Origin: CAZRHH01 sp964599885
GTDB lineage: Bacteria > Chloroflexota > Dehalococcoidia > DSTF01 > JACRBR01
NCBI GenBank assembly: GCA_964599885.1
Contig: CAZRHH010000008.1
Span: 1-64,000, forward strand
Length of the DNA: 64,000 bases
Reading direction: 5' to 3'
Shown piece after piece: positions 23,916 to 32,528 of this stretch (its first letter is position 1; every line of letters begins with the position of its first letter). The position numbers were made by a program, and so were the translations under genes. The notes under the pieces are model-generated. The model saw only the letters and a program-made list of their open reading frames with translations, did not search any database and was not told the origin of the DNA.

Positions 23916-26192
23916 TCACGCTGATACTTTGGACAGCTCCGGCTCGCCGAGCTCGTCGACGGAGCCCTTCCAGTCGCAGGCGGTGCATTTTGCGTTGCCC
24001 TTGCCCGCCATGACGACGAGCGCTTCGCACGTCGGACACGGCTGCGGCAGTGGCCGCGACCAGCTCGTGAAGTCGCAGTCCGGGTAGTTGGCGCAGGAGT
24101 AGAAGATCCGGCCGCGCTTGCTCTTCTTTTCGACGATTTCGCCGGCGTCCTTCGGGCAGGCGACGCCCACCTTCTTGAGCAGCGGCCGCGAGCCCTTGCA
24201 CTCCGGATAGCGCGAGCACGCCAGGAACGGGCCGAACCTGCCCCGCTTGACGACCATCGCGGATTCACACTCGGTGCATCTTTCGTCGCTGACCTGCTGG
24301 GCCTGCGCCGCTTCCTCACCAACGGGGCGCGTGGTCTTGCATTCCGGGTAGCCGGTGCAGGCGAGAAACTGGCCGAACCGGCCCCACTTCTGCACCATCG
24401 GCTGGCCGCAGTTTTCGCACTTCTCATCGGTCGCTTGTTCGACGCGCGGGGCATCGGCAGCCGCTTCGAGTTCTTTCAGCAACGGCGCGTAGAACTCCTG
24501 GACGACAGGCGCCCACGGGCGGTCGCCGCTGGCCACTTCGTCGAGTTCGTCCTCCATGCGGGCCGTAAACCCGGGATCGACGATCCCCGGGAATCGCTCC
24601 GACATCATGTCGGCGACGACGAGTCCAAGTTCATCGGGCTTCAGCGCGCGGCCGTCCTTGCGCACGTAGCCGCGGTCCTGGATCGTCGACATCGTTGGCG
24701 CGTACGTGGACGGCCGGCCGATGCCGTTCTCTTCGAGCGCCTTGACCAACGTCGCCTCGGTGTATCGCGGCGGAGGCTCGGTGAAGTGCTGGCCGGGCTT
24801 CACTTCGAGCTTGCGGAGCGCATCGCCAGCGTTCAGCTCGGGCAACGACTTCTCTTCGTCTTCGTCGCCCTCCGTGTCGCGGCCTTCGATGTACACCTGC
24901 CGGAAGCCGGCGAAGCGCATGTGGCTCGCGTTGGCGCGCAGCAGATACGGCGCCGGCTGCGTTGCCACGGACGCGTCAATCTCGACGCTCATCTGGTCGA
25001 AGATCGCGTCGGCCATCTGCGAGGCGAGCAGACGTTGCCAGATCAGCCCGTACAGCTTTTGCTGATCGTTGGACAACGACGCCTTCATGCTTGGCGGATC
25101 GCGGAACGCAGACGTCGGGCGGATCGCTTCGTGCGCTTCCTGCGCGCCCTTCGATTTCGTCTTGTACGCGCGCGGCGCCTCCGGCAGGAAGTCGGCGCCA
25201 TAGCGCTCGCCGATGAACGCACGCGCTTCGTCGCGCGCCACCTGGGCGATGTTCAGTGAATCGGTACGCATGTACGTAATGAGGCCAACCTGACCCTCGC
25301 CAGGGATGTCGAGTCCTTCGTAGAGCTGTTGCGCGACAGCCATCGTGCGCTTCGCCGAGAAGCCGAAGCGTCGCGACGCTTCCTGCTGCAGCGTGCTCGT
25401 CGTGAACGGCGGCGATGGGCGGCGCAGTTGCTGCTTCTTCTTCACGTCGCGCACGGCGTACGCGGCGCTGTTCAGGTCGGCGACGATGGAGCCTGCAAGT
25501 TCGCCGTTGTTGATCTCGGCTTTCCGCGTGCCGGGCAACCCGGCGAGGCGTGCGGTGAACGCCAGATCATCGCTATCGGCGGCGCGCGCGACGCGGGCGT
25601 CGATGGTCCAGTACTCCTGCGGGATGAACGCTTCGATCTCGCGCTCGCGGTCGACGACCATGCGCAACGCGACCGACTGGACGCGCCCCGCGCTCAGCCC
25701 GTAGCGGATCTTCTGCCAGAGGAACGGGCTGATCTTGTACCCGACGAGGCGATCCAGCACACGCCGGGCCTGCTGGGCGTCGACGAGGTGCATGTCGATC
25801 TCGCGCGGGTGGTTGAAGGCATCCTTCACCGCGTCGGACGTGATCTCGTGGAACTCGACGCGCTGGTGGGGCTTTTCACCCAGCTCCATGGCCTTGAGCA
25901 GGTGCCAGGAGATCGCTTCGCCCTCGCGGTCGGGGTCAGTGGCGAGGTACACGGTAGCGGCCTTCTTCGCCGCTTCCTTGAGCTTCTTGACGATGTCCTC
26001 TTTATCTTTGGGAACGATGTACTTCGGTTCGAAGTCGTTCTCGACATTCACGCCGAGGCCCGACTTCGGCAGGTCGCGCACGTGTCCGACAGACGCCTGC
26101 ACGTCGTATTCCTTGCCGAGTATGTTGGATAGCGTCCGTGCCTTTGCCGGTGATTCGACGATCACCAGGCTCCTTGTTTTCGCCTTTGCCAT
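23916..26192 (-). CDS. topA: DNA topoisomerase I
   Basis: A 758-residue type IA topoisomerase that relaxes negative supercoils. The TOPRIM residues are E13 (IVESPAK) and D86/D88/E90 (ATDPDREGEA). The active-site tyrosine is Y307 in GLITYMRTDS. The C-terminus has four zinc-finger-like repeats, each with Cys pairs: CENCGQ...CTGYPEC, CTECES...CSRYPEC, CPKDAGE...CANYPDC and CPTCEA...CTAC. The third starts with a single Cys, so it is probably degenerate. The ATG at 26192 is followed by the canonical start SLVIVESPAKARTL. dprA lies on the same strand beyond a 570-base gap, a common chromosomal pairing. Confidence 0.97.
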   Translation of the reverse strand: MAKAKTRSLVIVESPAKARTLSNILGKEYDVQASVGHVRDLPKSGLGVNVENDFEPKYIVPKDKEDIVKKLKEAAKKAATVYLATDPDREGEAISWHLLKAMELGEKPHQRVEFHEITSDAVKDAFNHPREIDMHLVDAQQARRVLDRLVGYKISPFLWQKIRYGLSAGRVQSVALRMVVDREREIEAFIPQEYWTIDARVARAADSDDLAFTARLAGLPGTRKAEINNGELAGSIVADLNSAAYAVRDVKKKQQLRRPSPPFTTSTLQQEASRRFGFSAKRTMAVAQQLYEGLDIPGEGQVGLITYMRTDSLNIAQVARDEARAFIGERYGADFLPEAPRAYKTKSKGAQEAHEAIRPTSAFRDPPSMKASLSNDQQKLYGLIWQRLLASQMADAIFDQMSVEIDASVATQPAPYLLRANASHMRFAGFRQVYIEGRDTEGDEDEEKSLPELNAGDALRKLEVKPGQHFTEPPPRYTEATLVKALEENGIGRPSTYAPTMSTIQDRGYVRKDGRALKPDELGLVVADMMSERFPGIVDPGFTARMEDELDEVASGDRPWAPVVQEFYAPLLKELEAAADAPRVEQATDEKCENCGQPMVQKWGRFGQFLACTGYPECKTTRPVGEEAAQAQQVSDERCTECESAMVVKRGRFGPFLACSRYPECKGSRPLLKKVGVACPKDAGEIVEKKSKRGRIFYSCANYPDCDFTSWSRPLPQPCPTCEALVVMAGKGNAKCTACDWKGSVDELGEPELSKVSA

Positions 26193-26550
26193 AGTCTCCT
26201 GTCACTTCCCGCTGTCCGCGGCCCGGTTGTGTATACCCGAGCGATCCACGTCACAACAGGTATTCGGCCTATACGCACCCTCGCTGCACCCGAGTTCCCC
26301 CGCCAGCCCGGGACTTCCAGCCTGACGCAGGGCGCCCGTTCGCAGCCAGTCGCTTTTGAGCGTAGCAGAATTGTCAAGTGGCGCCCGCGGAACGGACTCC
26401 AGCTTCGTACGCCGTCCGAGATTGGCGTCCCTTCCCGATTCCAGTAGCATGGAAAACGAGTCCGCCAGGCATCCTGCCTGGGCGTTCCGGTCGAAATGAG
26501 GGCGGTTGAGGGGGTCAGGCCGGTTCACGGCATGACACGGAGGGGCGATC
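26193..26550. other. Intergenic region upstream of topA
   Basis: About 360 bases with no supportable gene. A TTGACA hexamer occurs on the minus strand at 26372-26377, but no -10 element sits at the right distance, so I do not call a topA promoter. No repeats of either local family are present. Confidence 0.5.
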
Positions 26551-26766
26551 ATCGAAACTGGAACGCGCGTCCGGCTGAAGCCGGAACTCTTTAATTATAG
26601 CCGACCACACCTGCTCTTTCACGCCCGCCAGGCGGACGTTGGCGTGGTCTCGCCGCCATCGAAGCAGTCACCGGCGATGGCGCGCCTGTACACGATCGTC
26701 CATTTCGAGCAGTGCGGTCACGACCACCGCGTACTGGCCGACGAGATCGAACGGGTGACGGACTAG
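26551..26766 (+). CDS. Possible 71-residue protein with an AUC start
   Basis: An open frame of 72 codons reading IETGTRVRLKPELFNYS... and ending ...LYTIVHFEQCGHDHRV and LADEIERVTD. The composition and GC-rich third positions look like a real protein, but no ATG, GTG or TTG precedes most of it. It opens with two ATC codons directly after GGAGGGG at good spacing, and an in-frame TGA lies just upstream. AUC starts are known but rare (infC-like). If only ATG is allowed, the protein begins at 26677 and has 29 residues. A CCGGCTGAAGCCGG palindrome lies inside, so it could be chance. The end overlaps convergent dprA by four bases. Confidence 0.4.
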   Translation: METGTRVRLKPELFNYSRPHLLFHARQADVGVVSPPSKQSPAMARLYTIVHFEQCGHDHRVLADEIERVTD

Positions 26767-27881
26767 CGCACGGCCGCGGGCGCTGCGGTAACGCCCGTCC
26801 GCACGTAGTTCATCCGGCCGACCTGCTTTACGAGCCCCTTCAGCTCCAGCATGGCGAGCGTGCTCGTCACCGTCGCGATCGGCAACCCGCTTGTACGGCG
26901 CACCTCATCGATGTGCGCGGGCTGCGCGCCGAGCAGCCTCAGTAGCGTGTGCTCGGTATCGTCCGCTGGTACCAGTTCCGTCATCTCGATCTGGTGCGAG
27001 GCCATGCTCAGGTTGAGTTCCTCGAGTACGTCCTGCACGTCCAGGGTCAGTTTGGCCTCGCCATCCTGGATCAGTTTGTTCGTGCCGCGCGAGTTCGGCG
27101 AGTAGATGCTGCCCGGAATCGCGAAGACCTCCCGATTCTGTTCGAGCGCCTGCCTGGCCGTGATGAGCGCGCCGCTCTTTATGTCACCTTCGATCACCAG
27201 CACGCCGAGCGAGATGCCGCTGAGAATGCGGTTCCGGCGCGGGAAGAATTCGCTGCGGGGCTGTGTACCGATGGCGTAATCGCTGATCAGCGCGCCGCGC
27301 TCCACGATCTGGTCGGCGAGACGCTTGTGTTCCGGGGGATAGACCATGTCGAGGCCGCACGCCAGTACAGCGATGGTGCGCCCACCAGCGTCGAGGGCAG
27401 CCCGGTGGCTGATCGCATCGACGCCACGCGCGAGGCCGCTGACGACGGTGACGCGGTTCGAAGCGAGGCCGCGCGACATCTCCTCGGCCGCTTGCCGACC
27501 GTAGACGCTGACGCGGCGCGTACCGACGACGGCAACGCCCCACTCATCGGCCGGGGTCAGCGATCCGCGGACGTAGAGGACTGGCGGCCTATCGTAGATT
27601 TCACGGAGCTGCCGCGGATATGGCTCGTCGTGCCAGGTGATCGCCTGGACGCCATGACGGTGCAGTAGTTCAAGCTCATCATCGGGATGAACCTTCTCAC
27701 GCGCAGCGACGATCGTCTTCACCGTGCCGGCATCGAGGCCGGCGGCGCGCAGGTCGGCTGGCCCGGCGCGCCAGGCGTGCTCGAGCGTTGTAAAGTGTTC
27801 CTCGAGCTGTGCCACGCGGACGCGGCCGACGCGCGGGACGCGGCTAAAGGCGATCCAGTACTTACGTTCTACTTCGTCCAT
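26763..27881 (-). CDS. dprA: DNA-processing protein A
   Basis: A 372-residue DprA/Smf protein. It binds incoming single-stranded DNA and loads RecA during natural transformation, and is also kept in many non-competent bacteria. The Rossmann-like core is clear: WGVAVVGTRRVSVYGRQAA, VVSGLARGVDAISHRAALD, GGRTIAVLACGLDMVYPPEH, LISDYAIGTQP and FPRRNRILSGIS. A C-terminal winged-helix segment (AHIDEVRRTSGLPIATVTSTLAMLE) resembles the DprA C-terminal domain. The ATG at 27881 is chosen by homology, since residues EVERKYWIAFSRVPRVGRVR follow it; the frame is open further upstream without family similarity. Confidence 0.95.
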   Translation of the reverse strand: MDEVERKYWIAFSRVPRVGRVRVAQLEEHFTTLEHAWRAGPADLRAAGLDAGTVKTIVAAREKVHPDDELELLHRHGVQAITWHDEPYPRQLREIYDRPPVLYVRGSLTPADEWGVAVVGTRRVSVYGRQAAEEMSRGLASNRVTVVSGLARGVDAISHRAALDAGGRTIAVLACGLDMVYPPEHKRLADQIVERGALISDYAIGTQPRSEFFPRRNRILSGISLGVLVIEGDIKSGALITARQALEQNREVFAIPGSIYSPNSRGTNKLIQDGEAKLTLDVQDVLEELNLSMASHQIEMTELVPADDTEHTLLRLLGAQPAHIDEVRRTSGLPIATVTSTLAMLELKGLVKQVGRMNYVRTGVTAAPAAVR

Positions 27882-28087
27882 CAGGCTATTGTAGTGGCTG
27901 CGCGCCAGAATGCTAGTCGGGCGCTGGACATGTTGGGCCGTGTAGCCGCTATGATTTGCTCGCGTTCCCCTCGTCGTCCCGTAGTACATCTCGCGGCGAC
28001 GGTTGATTTTCCGCGCTGCTACCGTCAACATGCTGATCTCGCGGCTCGGCCAATGTCTTATGTTGGGGGACAGAAGGGGTTCACACT

Positions 28088-29158
28088 TTGTTTCGACTTT
28101 CAGGATTCCGGCACGCAACCTTTAGACGAGGCGCGGGTCTCGCATTAGCCGCGGTAGCTATTGCACTGTCGTTCGTTGCCGGCATGGATGAGCGTACGGC
28201 GTCAGCGGCCAACTGCTCGGAGCTGCCGTGCCTGCGCGTCGATGCGGTGCCGGGCGGCGGCGTGGACGAGACTGCATCGGTCGCCGGGACGTTTTCGGCG
28301 GACATTGTGCTCGAAGGCACTGGCGGCACCGTCGCCTCGTTTCAGTTCGTACTGCAATACAACCCGAACGTCGTGAGCGCGGTGACGCCGACATCGGTTG
28401 TGCCGGGCGGCTGGGATTGCTCGCTGTCCGCCCCATCAGCGCGTCTGCCCGAGGACAGCGGGTACGCCGATGGCGATCCTGCGACGGCGGAGGCGTATCT
28501 TGCGTGCTTCAAATTGGATAACGGTGCAGCGAATGCGCCGGACGGTGTGATCGGACGCGTGAGCTTCTTCGTGGTCGGTTCCGGCAGTTCGAACCTGCGC
28601 TTGATGGAGCTTCTTGTCGCGGACGACGACGGAGTCGATCTCATACATTGCAGCGAAGACGTGCCGCTCGGATCCTGCACGAACGCCGCGGTGTCGACGG
28701 GTGGTGCGCCACCGCCACCACCCCCGCCGCCTCCTGGTGGCGGCAACACATGCACAGTCGCGATCGCGCTCGATGGCGAGACGGTGCTGTGTACTGACGG
28801 TTCGCGCGTGCGCTTCATCGGTGTCGGTTCGCCGCTCGGCGCGGACGCGGGCGCCGCCTGGGCGACGGCCGTGACGCAGTGGTTCCTCGCAGGCAAGACG
28901 ATCACCGTGCAGACGGACGGGCAGCCGGTCGATCAGTTTGGCAGCCGCTGGGCGTATGCGCTGCTCATCGGCAGTGACAGCAACGAGTACAACATTTCGG
29001 CGCTGCTGATCTTCGTCGGCATGGCGCGGCACATTCCAGACGGTGTCAACAACCTGCACAACGACTGGTTCAGCGCGGCGCAGAACTGGGCGCGTACCGC
29101 GTGCTGGAACATGTGGGATGGCGGCAACCCGTGGGGGGCAGAGGCCGGCTGCTTCTAG
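28088..29158 (+). CDS. Secreted cohesin-like protein with a degenerate staphylococcal-nuclease-like domain
   Basis: A 356-residue protein with a Sec signal (GAGLALAAVAIALSFVAG, cleavage near ASA-AN). Residues 48-185 resemble a cohesin-type beta-sandwich (FQFVLQYNPNVVSAV; IGRVSFFVVGSG). A run of prolines at 207-216 links it to residues 222-345, which resemble thermonuclease: SRVRFIGVGSPLG matches the RxRLIGVDTPE motif, and NISALLIFVGMARH matches the later helix. Catalytic D40 and E43 of the Staphylococcus enzyme correspond to Gly247 and Leu250, and R87 also seems replaced. It is therefore probably a binding module or surface protein, not a nuclease. The TTG start has AGAAGGGG eight bases upstream. 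A terminator follows at 29185. Confidence 0.6.
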   Translation: MFRLSGFRHATFRRGAGLALAAVAIALSFVAGMDERTASAANCSELPCLRVDAVPGGGVDETASVAGTFSADIVLEGTGGTVASFQFVLQYNPNVVSAVTPTSVVPGGWDCSLSAPSARLPEDSGYADGDPATAEAYLACFKLDNGAANAPDGVIGRVSFFVVGSGSSNLRLMELLVADDDGVDLIHCSEDVPLGSCTNAAVSTGGAPPPPPPPPPGGGNTCTVAIALDGETVLCTDGSRVRFIGVGSPLGADAGAAWATAVTQWFLAGKTITVQTDGQPVDQFGSRWAYALLIGSDSNEYNISALLIFVGMARHIPDGVNNLHNDWFSAAQNWARTACWNMWDGGNPWGAEAGCF

Positions 29159-29184
29159 CGCATCAACACTGCGGAGTAACAGAC

Positions 29185-29216
29185 GGCGGCGTCAAGTTGG
29201 CGCCGCCCTTTCCTTT
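29185..29216 (+). terminator. Rho-independent terminator
   Basis: A GGCGGCG/CGCCGCC stem with a nine-base loop is followed by a CTTTCCTTTT pyrimidine run, 27 bases after the stop of the cohesin/nuclease-like gene. Confidence 0.75.
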
Positions 29217-29346
29217 TCCGGTGTGCGACTCCCGCGTCTCTCGATGCTGACGGCAAATCAAGCCGATGACGCTGACCGATCGGGACGGAGATAGGGTTGC
29301 GCCCCATAGTCGGTGGAGCTCTGCGCGTCGGCGTTCGCACCAGCGC

Positions 29347-29366
29347 GGCGGAGATGAAGCTCCGCC
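29347..29366. repeat. Intergenic hairpin (GGCGGAG stem)
   Basis: GGCGGAG-ATGAA-GCTCCGCC in the 29159-29487 gap. It shares the purine-rich loop of the REP-like hairpins but lacks the CTAC tail. The gap holds this, the terminator and the next hairpin, and no gene. Confidence 0.45.
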
Positions 29367-29416
29367 GCACATTCGATTCGTGCTGGACTCGCGGGTGTGT
29401 CGTCGGAACAACGCGC

Positions 29417-29440
29417 GCGCGGGCTGAAAGCCCGCGCTAC
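29417..29440. repeat. REP-like hairpin ending in CTAC
   Basis: GCGCGGGCT, a short loop, AGCCCGCGC and then CTAC. It is almost the same sequence as the hairpin at 41426-41449. Confidence 0.6.
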
Positions 29441-29487
29441 GGTGCGCTTATGGGGCGCCCGCAGCGACGGGAGAAGCGCGAGATCAC

Positions 29488-30777
29488 CTACGTCGTGACG
29501 ACGGGTTCGTCGCTTTCGACGAACTTGCGGGCACGTACTTTCTTGATGCGCCGGCCGAGCACGCTCAGCACGCGCAGTGTCAACCCGTCGACGCGGACCT
29601 CATCGCCCGCAACGGGCACCTTGCCGAGATGGTGGTAGACGAAACCGCCGACGGTGTCGTAATCCTCGTCGTCGTCTGTTTCGAAGCCGAACAGTTCGGA
29701 TAGCGCATCGATGCTGACGCGCGCATCGAGAATCGCTTCCGTCTCGTTGACGCGCTCGATCGGCGTCTCTTCGCGGTCGTATTCGTCCTGAATCTCGCCG
29801 ACGATCTCTTCGAGCAGATCTTCGATGGTGACGAGGCCGGCAGTGCCGCCGTACTCATCGACGACGATGGCGATATGGACCTTGCTGCGCCGCAGTTCGG
29901 CGAGCAACTCGTCGACACGCTTGGACTCCGGAATGAAGTACGGCGGCCGCGCGATGTCGCGCAATGCCGGGCGGCGCGACTCGGTGACGCAGCGCAGGAG
30001 ATCCTTCGCATACACGATGCCGATCACGTTGTCGATCGTCTCGTCGTACAGCGGTATGCGGCTGAACCCCTTGTCGACGATCAGCCTCAGCGCATCGTCG
30101 ATGGTGTCGGTGACTTCGAGCGCCACAAGGTCGATCCGCGGCGCCATGATTTCGCGGGCGGTGGTCTCGTCCAGGCCAATGATGCCCTGGATCATCTGGC
30201 GTTCGTCTTCTTCGATCTCGCCGCCGTCGGTCTCGATCTCCGCACGGCGGAGGAGCTCTTCGGTCTCGTCCTCTTCGTCCTCATCTTCGGCGCCGACGAC
30301 GGTGCGCAGGCTGCGGTCGATCGCCCAGGCGACCGGCCCGAAGATGGCGCGAAAGACGCGAATCACGCTGACGAGGCGCAAGCCCCACTCTTCGGGATTC
30401 CTGGACACGATGAGTCGCGGCAGTGCGTCGAGCGCGGCGAGCAGGATGACAGCGCTTGCCGCGACAACGAACAACGTGCCCCAGGAATCGCCGGTCGTGC
30501 GCGCTATGAGAAACAGGAGCAGCGCCGCGGCGAGTACGACGGCAAGTGTGCGCACGATCGCCAGCACCGCGAGCACCGATGTGCGCTCGTCCGCGTAGTT
30601 GTGGAGCAATTGCGCACGCTGTGAACCCTTGTTCGCGAGCGAGCGCAACCGCACACGGCTCGCGGCCGACACGCTTGCTTCGGCGGCCGCGACGATGACG
30701 AGCAGCAGCAACGCCGCAGCGATGAAGATGGCGCCGATGATACTGTCGCTATTCAGAGCTGGATTCCCCCCGTTCAC
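29488..30777 (-). CDS. CNNM/CorC (HlyC)-family membrane protein with paired CBS domains
   Basis: A 429-residue protein of the hemolysin/CorC-type family, linked in other bacteria to magnesium or cobalt efflux. The N-terminus has three to four membrane segments (residues 13-35, 67-92, 100-120 and about 140). An acidic linker (EDEDEEDETEELL) follows. Two CBS domains start near REIMAPRIDLVALEVTD and GIVYAKDLL...VHIAIVVDEYGGTAGLVTIEDLLEEIVGEIQDEYD. The C-terminal CorC/HlyC domain has TVGGFVYHHLGKVPVAGDEV. The start is a GTG at 30777, 29 bases inside the glmU 3' end, so it is probably co-transcribed and coupled with glmU. The substrate ion is not deducible. Confidence 0.9.
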   Translation of the reverse strand: MNGGNPALNSDSIIGAIFIAAALLLLVIVAAAEASVSAASRVRLRSLANKGSQRAQLLHNYADERTSVLAVLAIVRTLAVVLAAALLLFLIARTTGDSWGTLFVVAASAVILLAALDALPRLIVSRNPEEWGLRLVSVIRVFRAIFGPVAWAIDRSLRTVVGAEDEDEEDETEELLRRAEIETDGGEIEEDERQMIQGIIGLDETTAREIMAPRIDLVALEVTDTIDDALRLIVDKGFSRIPLYDETIDNVIGIVYAKDLLRCVTESRRPALRDIARPPYFIPESKRVDELLAELRRSKVHIAIVVDEYGGTAGLVTIEDLLEEIVGEIQDEYDREETPIERVNETEAILDARVSIDALSELFGFETDDDEDYDTVGGFVYHHLGKVPVAGDEVRVDGLTLRVLSVLGRRIKKVRARKFVESDEPVVTT

Positions 30778-32188
30778 CGCCGGCTCGCCGGATACGCGCA
30801 GGTGCGCCGATCGCCGTCATGCCGTCGGGGACGTCGCGGTTGACGACGGAACCGGCGCCCGTGCGCGCGCCGGCGCCGATGCGCACGGGCGCGACGAGCA
30901 TCGTGTCGCTGCCGATGAACGCGCCGTCGCCGATGACTGTCTCGTTCTTGTTGACGCCGTCGTAGTTGGCGGTAATCGTGCCAGCGCCGATGTTCACGTC
31001 GTCGCCGACCTGCGCGTCGCCCAGGTAGCTGAAATGGCCCATCTTCGTGCGCTTACCCAGGCGCGACGCCTTCACCTCGGCGAAGTTGCCGATGTGGGCA
31101 CCATCGCTGATGTAAGACGCCGGGCGCAGGTGGCTGTACGGTCCGACATCGATGTCGTTTTCCAGGGTCGACTGTTCGATCATTGAGTAGCGGACGCCGC
31201 AGCGGTCGCCGATGCTGGAGTCGCGCACCAGCGTGCCGGGACCGATGGCGCAGTTCGCGCCGATCGTGGTGCGCCCGAGCAGATGCGTTTGGGGTGCGAT
31301 CGTCGTGTCCGGGGCGATCGCCACGCCAGCATCGATGTAGGTCGACGCGGGATCGATGATCGTCACGCCGGCGAGCATGTGCGCGCAGATGATGCGCTCC
31401 CGCAGTGTGGATTCGGCCTCGGCGAGTTGCACCCGGTCGTTGATGCCGCGAACCTCCGCGGGGTATCCGGCCTCGATGGCGACGCCGGGGTTGCCCTCAT
31501 CGTGCGCCATCGCGGCAAGCAGCGTCAGGTAGCGCTCGCCATTCGACGCGGGCGTGATGCGGTCGAGGTGCGACCAGAGCCACGACGCACGCACGGCGTA
31601 CTGGCCGGAGTTGATGTAACGGGACTCGGCGCGGTCGATGCCCTCGGCGCCCTTCGTCTCGACGATGCGCGTGATGTGGTGGCCAGCAAGTTCGAGCACG
31701 CCGTACGCCTCAACCGGCACTCGCGCCGTGAGCAGCGCGAGATCCGGGATGGCGGCGCTCGTCGAGGTTTCCGACGAGAGCGGCACGAAACCGACGGGCG
31801 CCGTCGCTTCGGTGTCGGGTTCGGCGATCGCGCGCATCAGGCGTTGCAGCGTTGCCGGCAGGATCAGCGGCACGTCGCCGTTCAGAATCAGCACGTGATC
31901 CGCGGCGCCCGCCACTTCACGGGCACGCGCGACGGCATCGCCCGTGCCCAGCGGTTCCGGCTGCACTGCGAATCGCACGTTGTCGCCGGCGGCGGCGCGC
32001 ACTTCATCGGCATCGGCGCCGGCGCCGACAACGACGACGCAATCGTCGACGCCGGCTGCGCGCGCGCACTCGACGACGTGGCGCACGATCGGGCGGCCGG
32101 CAAGCGGATGCGCGACCTTCGCGAGCCGCGAGTGCATGCGCGTCCCCTGACCGGCGGCAAGAATGATGGCCACCCATCGAGGCGTCAT
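30749..32188 (-). CDS. glmU: Bifunctional GlcNAc-1-phosphate uridyltransferase / glucosamine-1-phosphate acetyltransferase
   Basis: Makes UDP-GlcNAc for peptidoglycan and other envelope glycans in two steps. The N-terminal pyrophosphorylase domain opens with VAIILAAGQGTRMHSRLAKVAHPLAG and has QPEPLGTGDAV and NGDVPL. The C-terminal left-handed beta helix carries hexapeptide repeats, HIGNFAEVKASRLGKRTKMGHFSYLGDAQVG, and the NIGAGTITANYDG block for acetyl-CoA and sugar binding. I start at the ATG at 32188 (MTPRWVAIILAAG); the extra ten residues upstream are not family-like. 479 residues is a normal length. Confidence 0.97.
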   Translation of the reverse strand: MTPRWVAIILAAGQGTRMHSRLAKVAHPLAGRPIVRHVVECARAAGVDDCVVVVGAGADADEVRAAAGDNVRFAVQPEPLGTGDAVARAREVAGAADHVLILNGDVPLILPATLQRLMRAIAEPDTEATAPVGFVPLSSETSTSAAIPDLALLTARVPVEAYGVLELAGHHITRIVETKGAEGIDRAESRYINSGQYAVRASWLWSHLDRITPASNGERYLTLLAAMAHDEGNPGVAIEAGYPAEVRGINDRVQLAEAESTLRERIICAHMLAGVTIIDPASTYIDAGVAIAPDTTIAPQTHLLGRTTIGANCAIGPGTLVRDSSIGDRCGVRYSMIEQSTLENDIDVGPYSHLRPASYISDGAHIGNFAEVKASRLGKRTKMGHFSYLGDAQVGDDVNIGAGTITANYDGVNKNETVIGDGAFIGSDTMLVAPVRIGAGARTGAGSVVNRDVPDGMTAIGAPARIRRAGGERGESSSE

Positions 32189-32444
32189 GAGAAACGTGCG
32201 CCGTTCAGCGCGCGGCATGACATCGCGTCAAAGGTCAGTGCGAAGGGCTGAGGAGGTTCGTCTGCGTTCGTTCTCAACCGTGGGGGCGGTGCCCACCCGC
32301 ATTGCGCGAGTTTCCGGGGCATCAGCCTGCGCAGATCGTATCGACGGCGCGCCGAAGCTGTCAAGCGCGTGATTCCGGAGAGTGTCAACCGCTTCGAGCA
32401 TTGGCGGAGGGAGTGCGTCAACGGGTCGGGCGGGCAAGCATACC

Positions 32445-32472
32445 GGGGCGCACACGTAGGTGCGCCCCTACC
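32445..32472. repeat. REP-like hairpin ending in CTAC
   Basis: GGGGCGCA and TGCGCCCC pair around CACGTAGG and are followed by TAC. It lies in the 340-base gap between divergent glmU and alaS, where the only other structure is the heptad array at 32494; no gene is seen there. Confidence 0.5.
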
Positions 32473-32493
32473 GCGTCGCTGTCGCTGCCTGGT

Positions 32494-32524
32494 CCCGTTT
32501 CTCGCCTCCCGCTTCTTGCTTCCC
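32494..32524. repeat. Heptad array, GGGAAGC type (inverted)
   Basis: CCCGTTT, CTCGCCT, CCCGCTT, CTTGCTT and CCC, period seven, ending five bases before the alaS start codon. On the minus strand it reads as the GGGAAGC family. Confidence 0.6.
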
Positions 32525-32528
32525 TACA

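Noticed and set aside
31283..32251. Plus-strand frame of 322 codons across glmU
   Set aside because: Antisense to well-supported glmU and lacking any recognisable motif.
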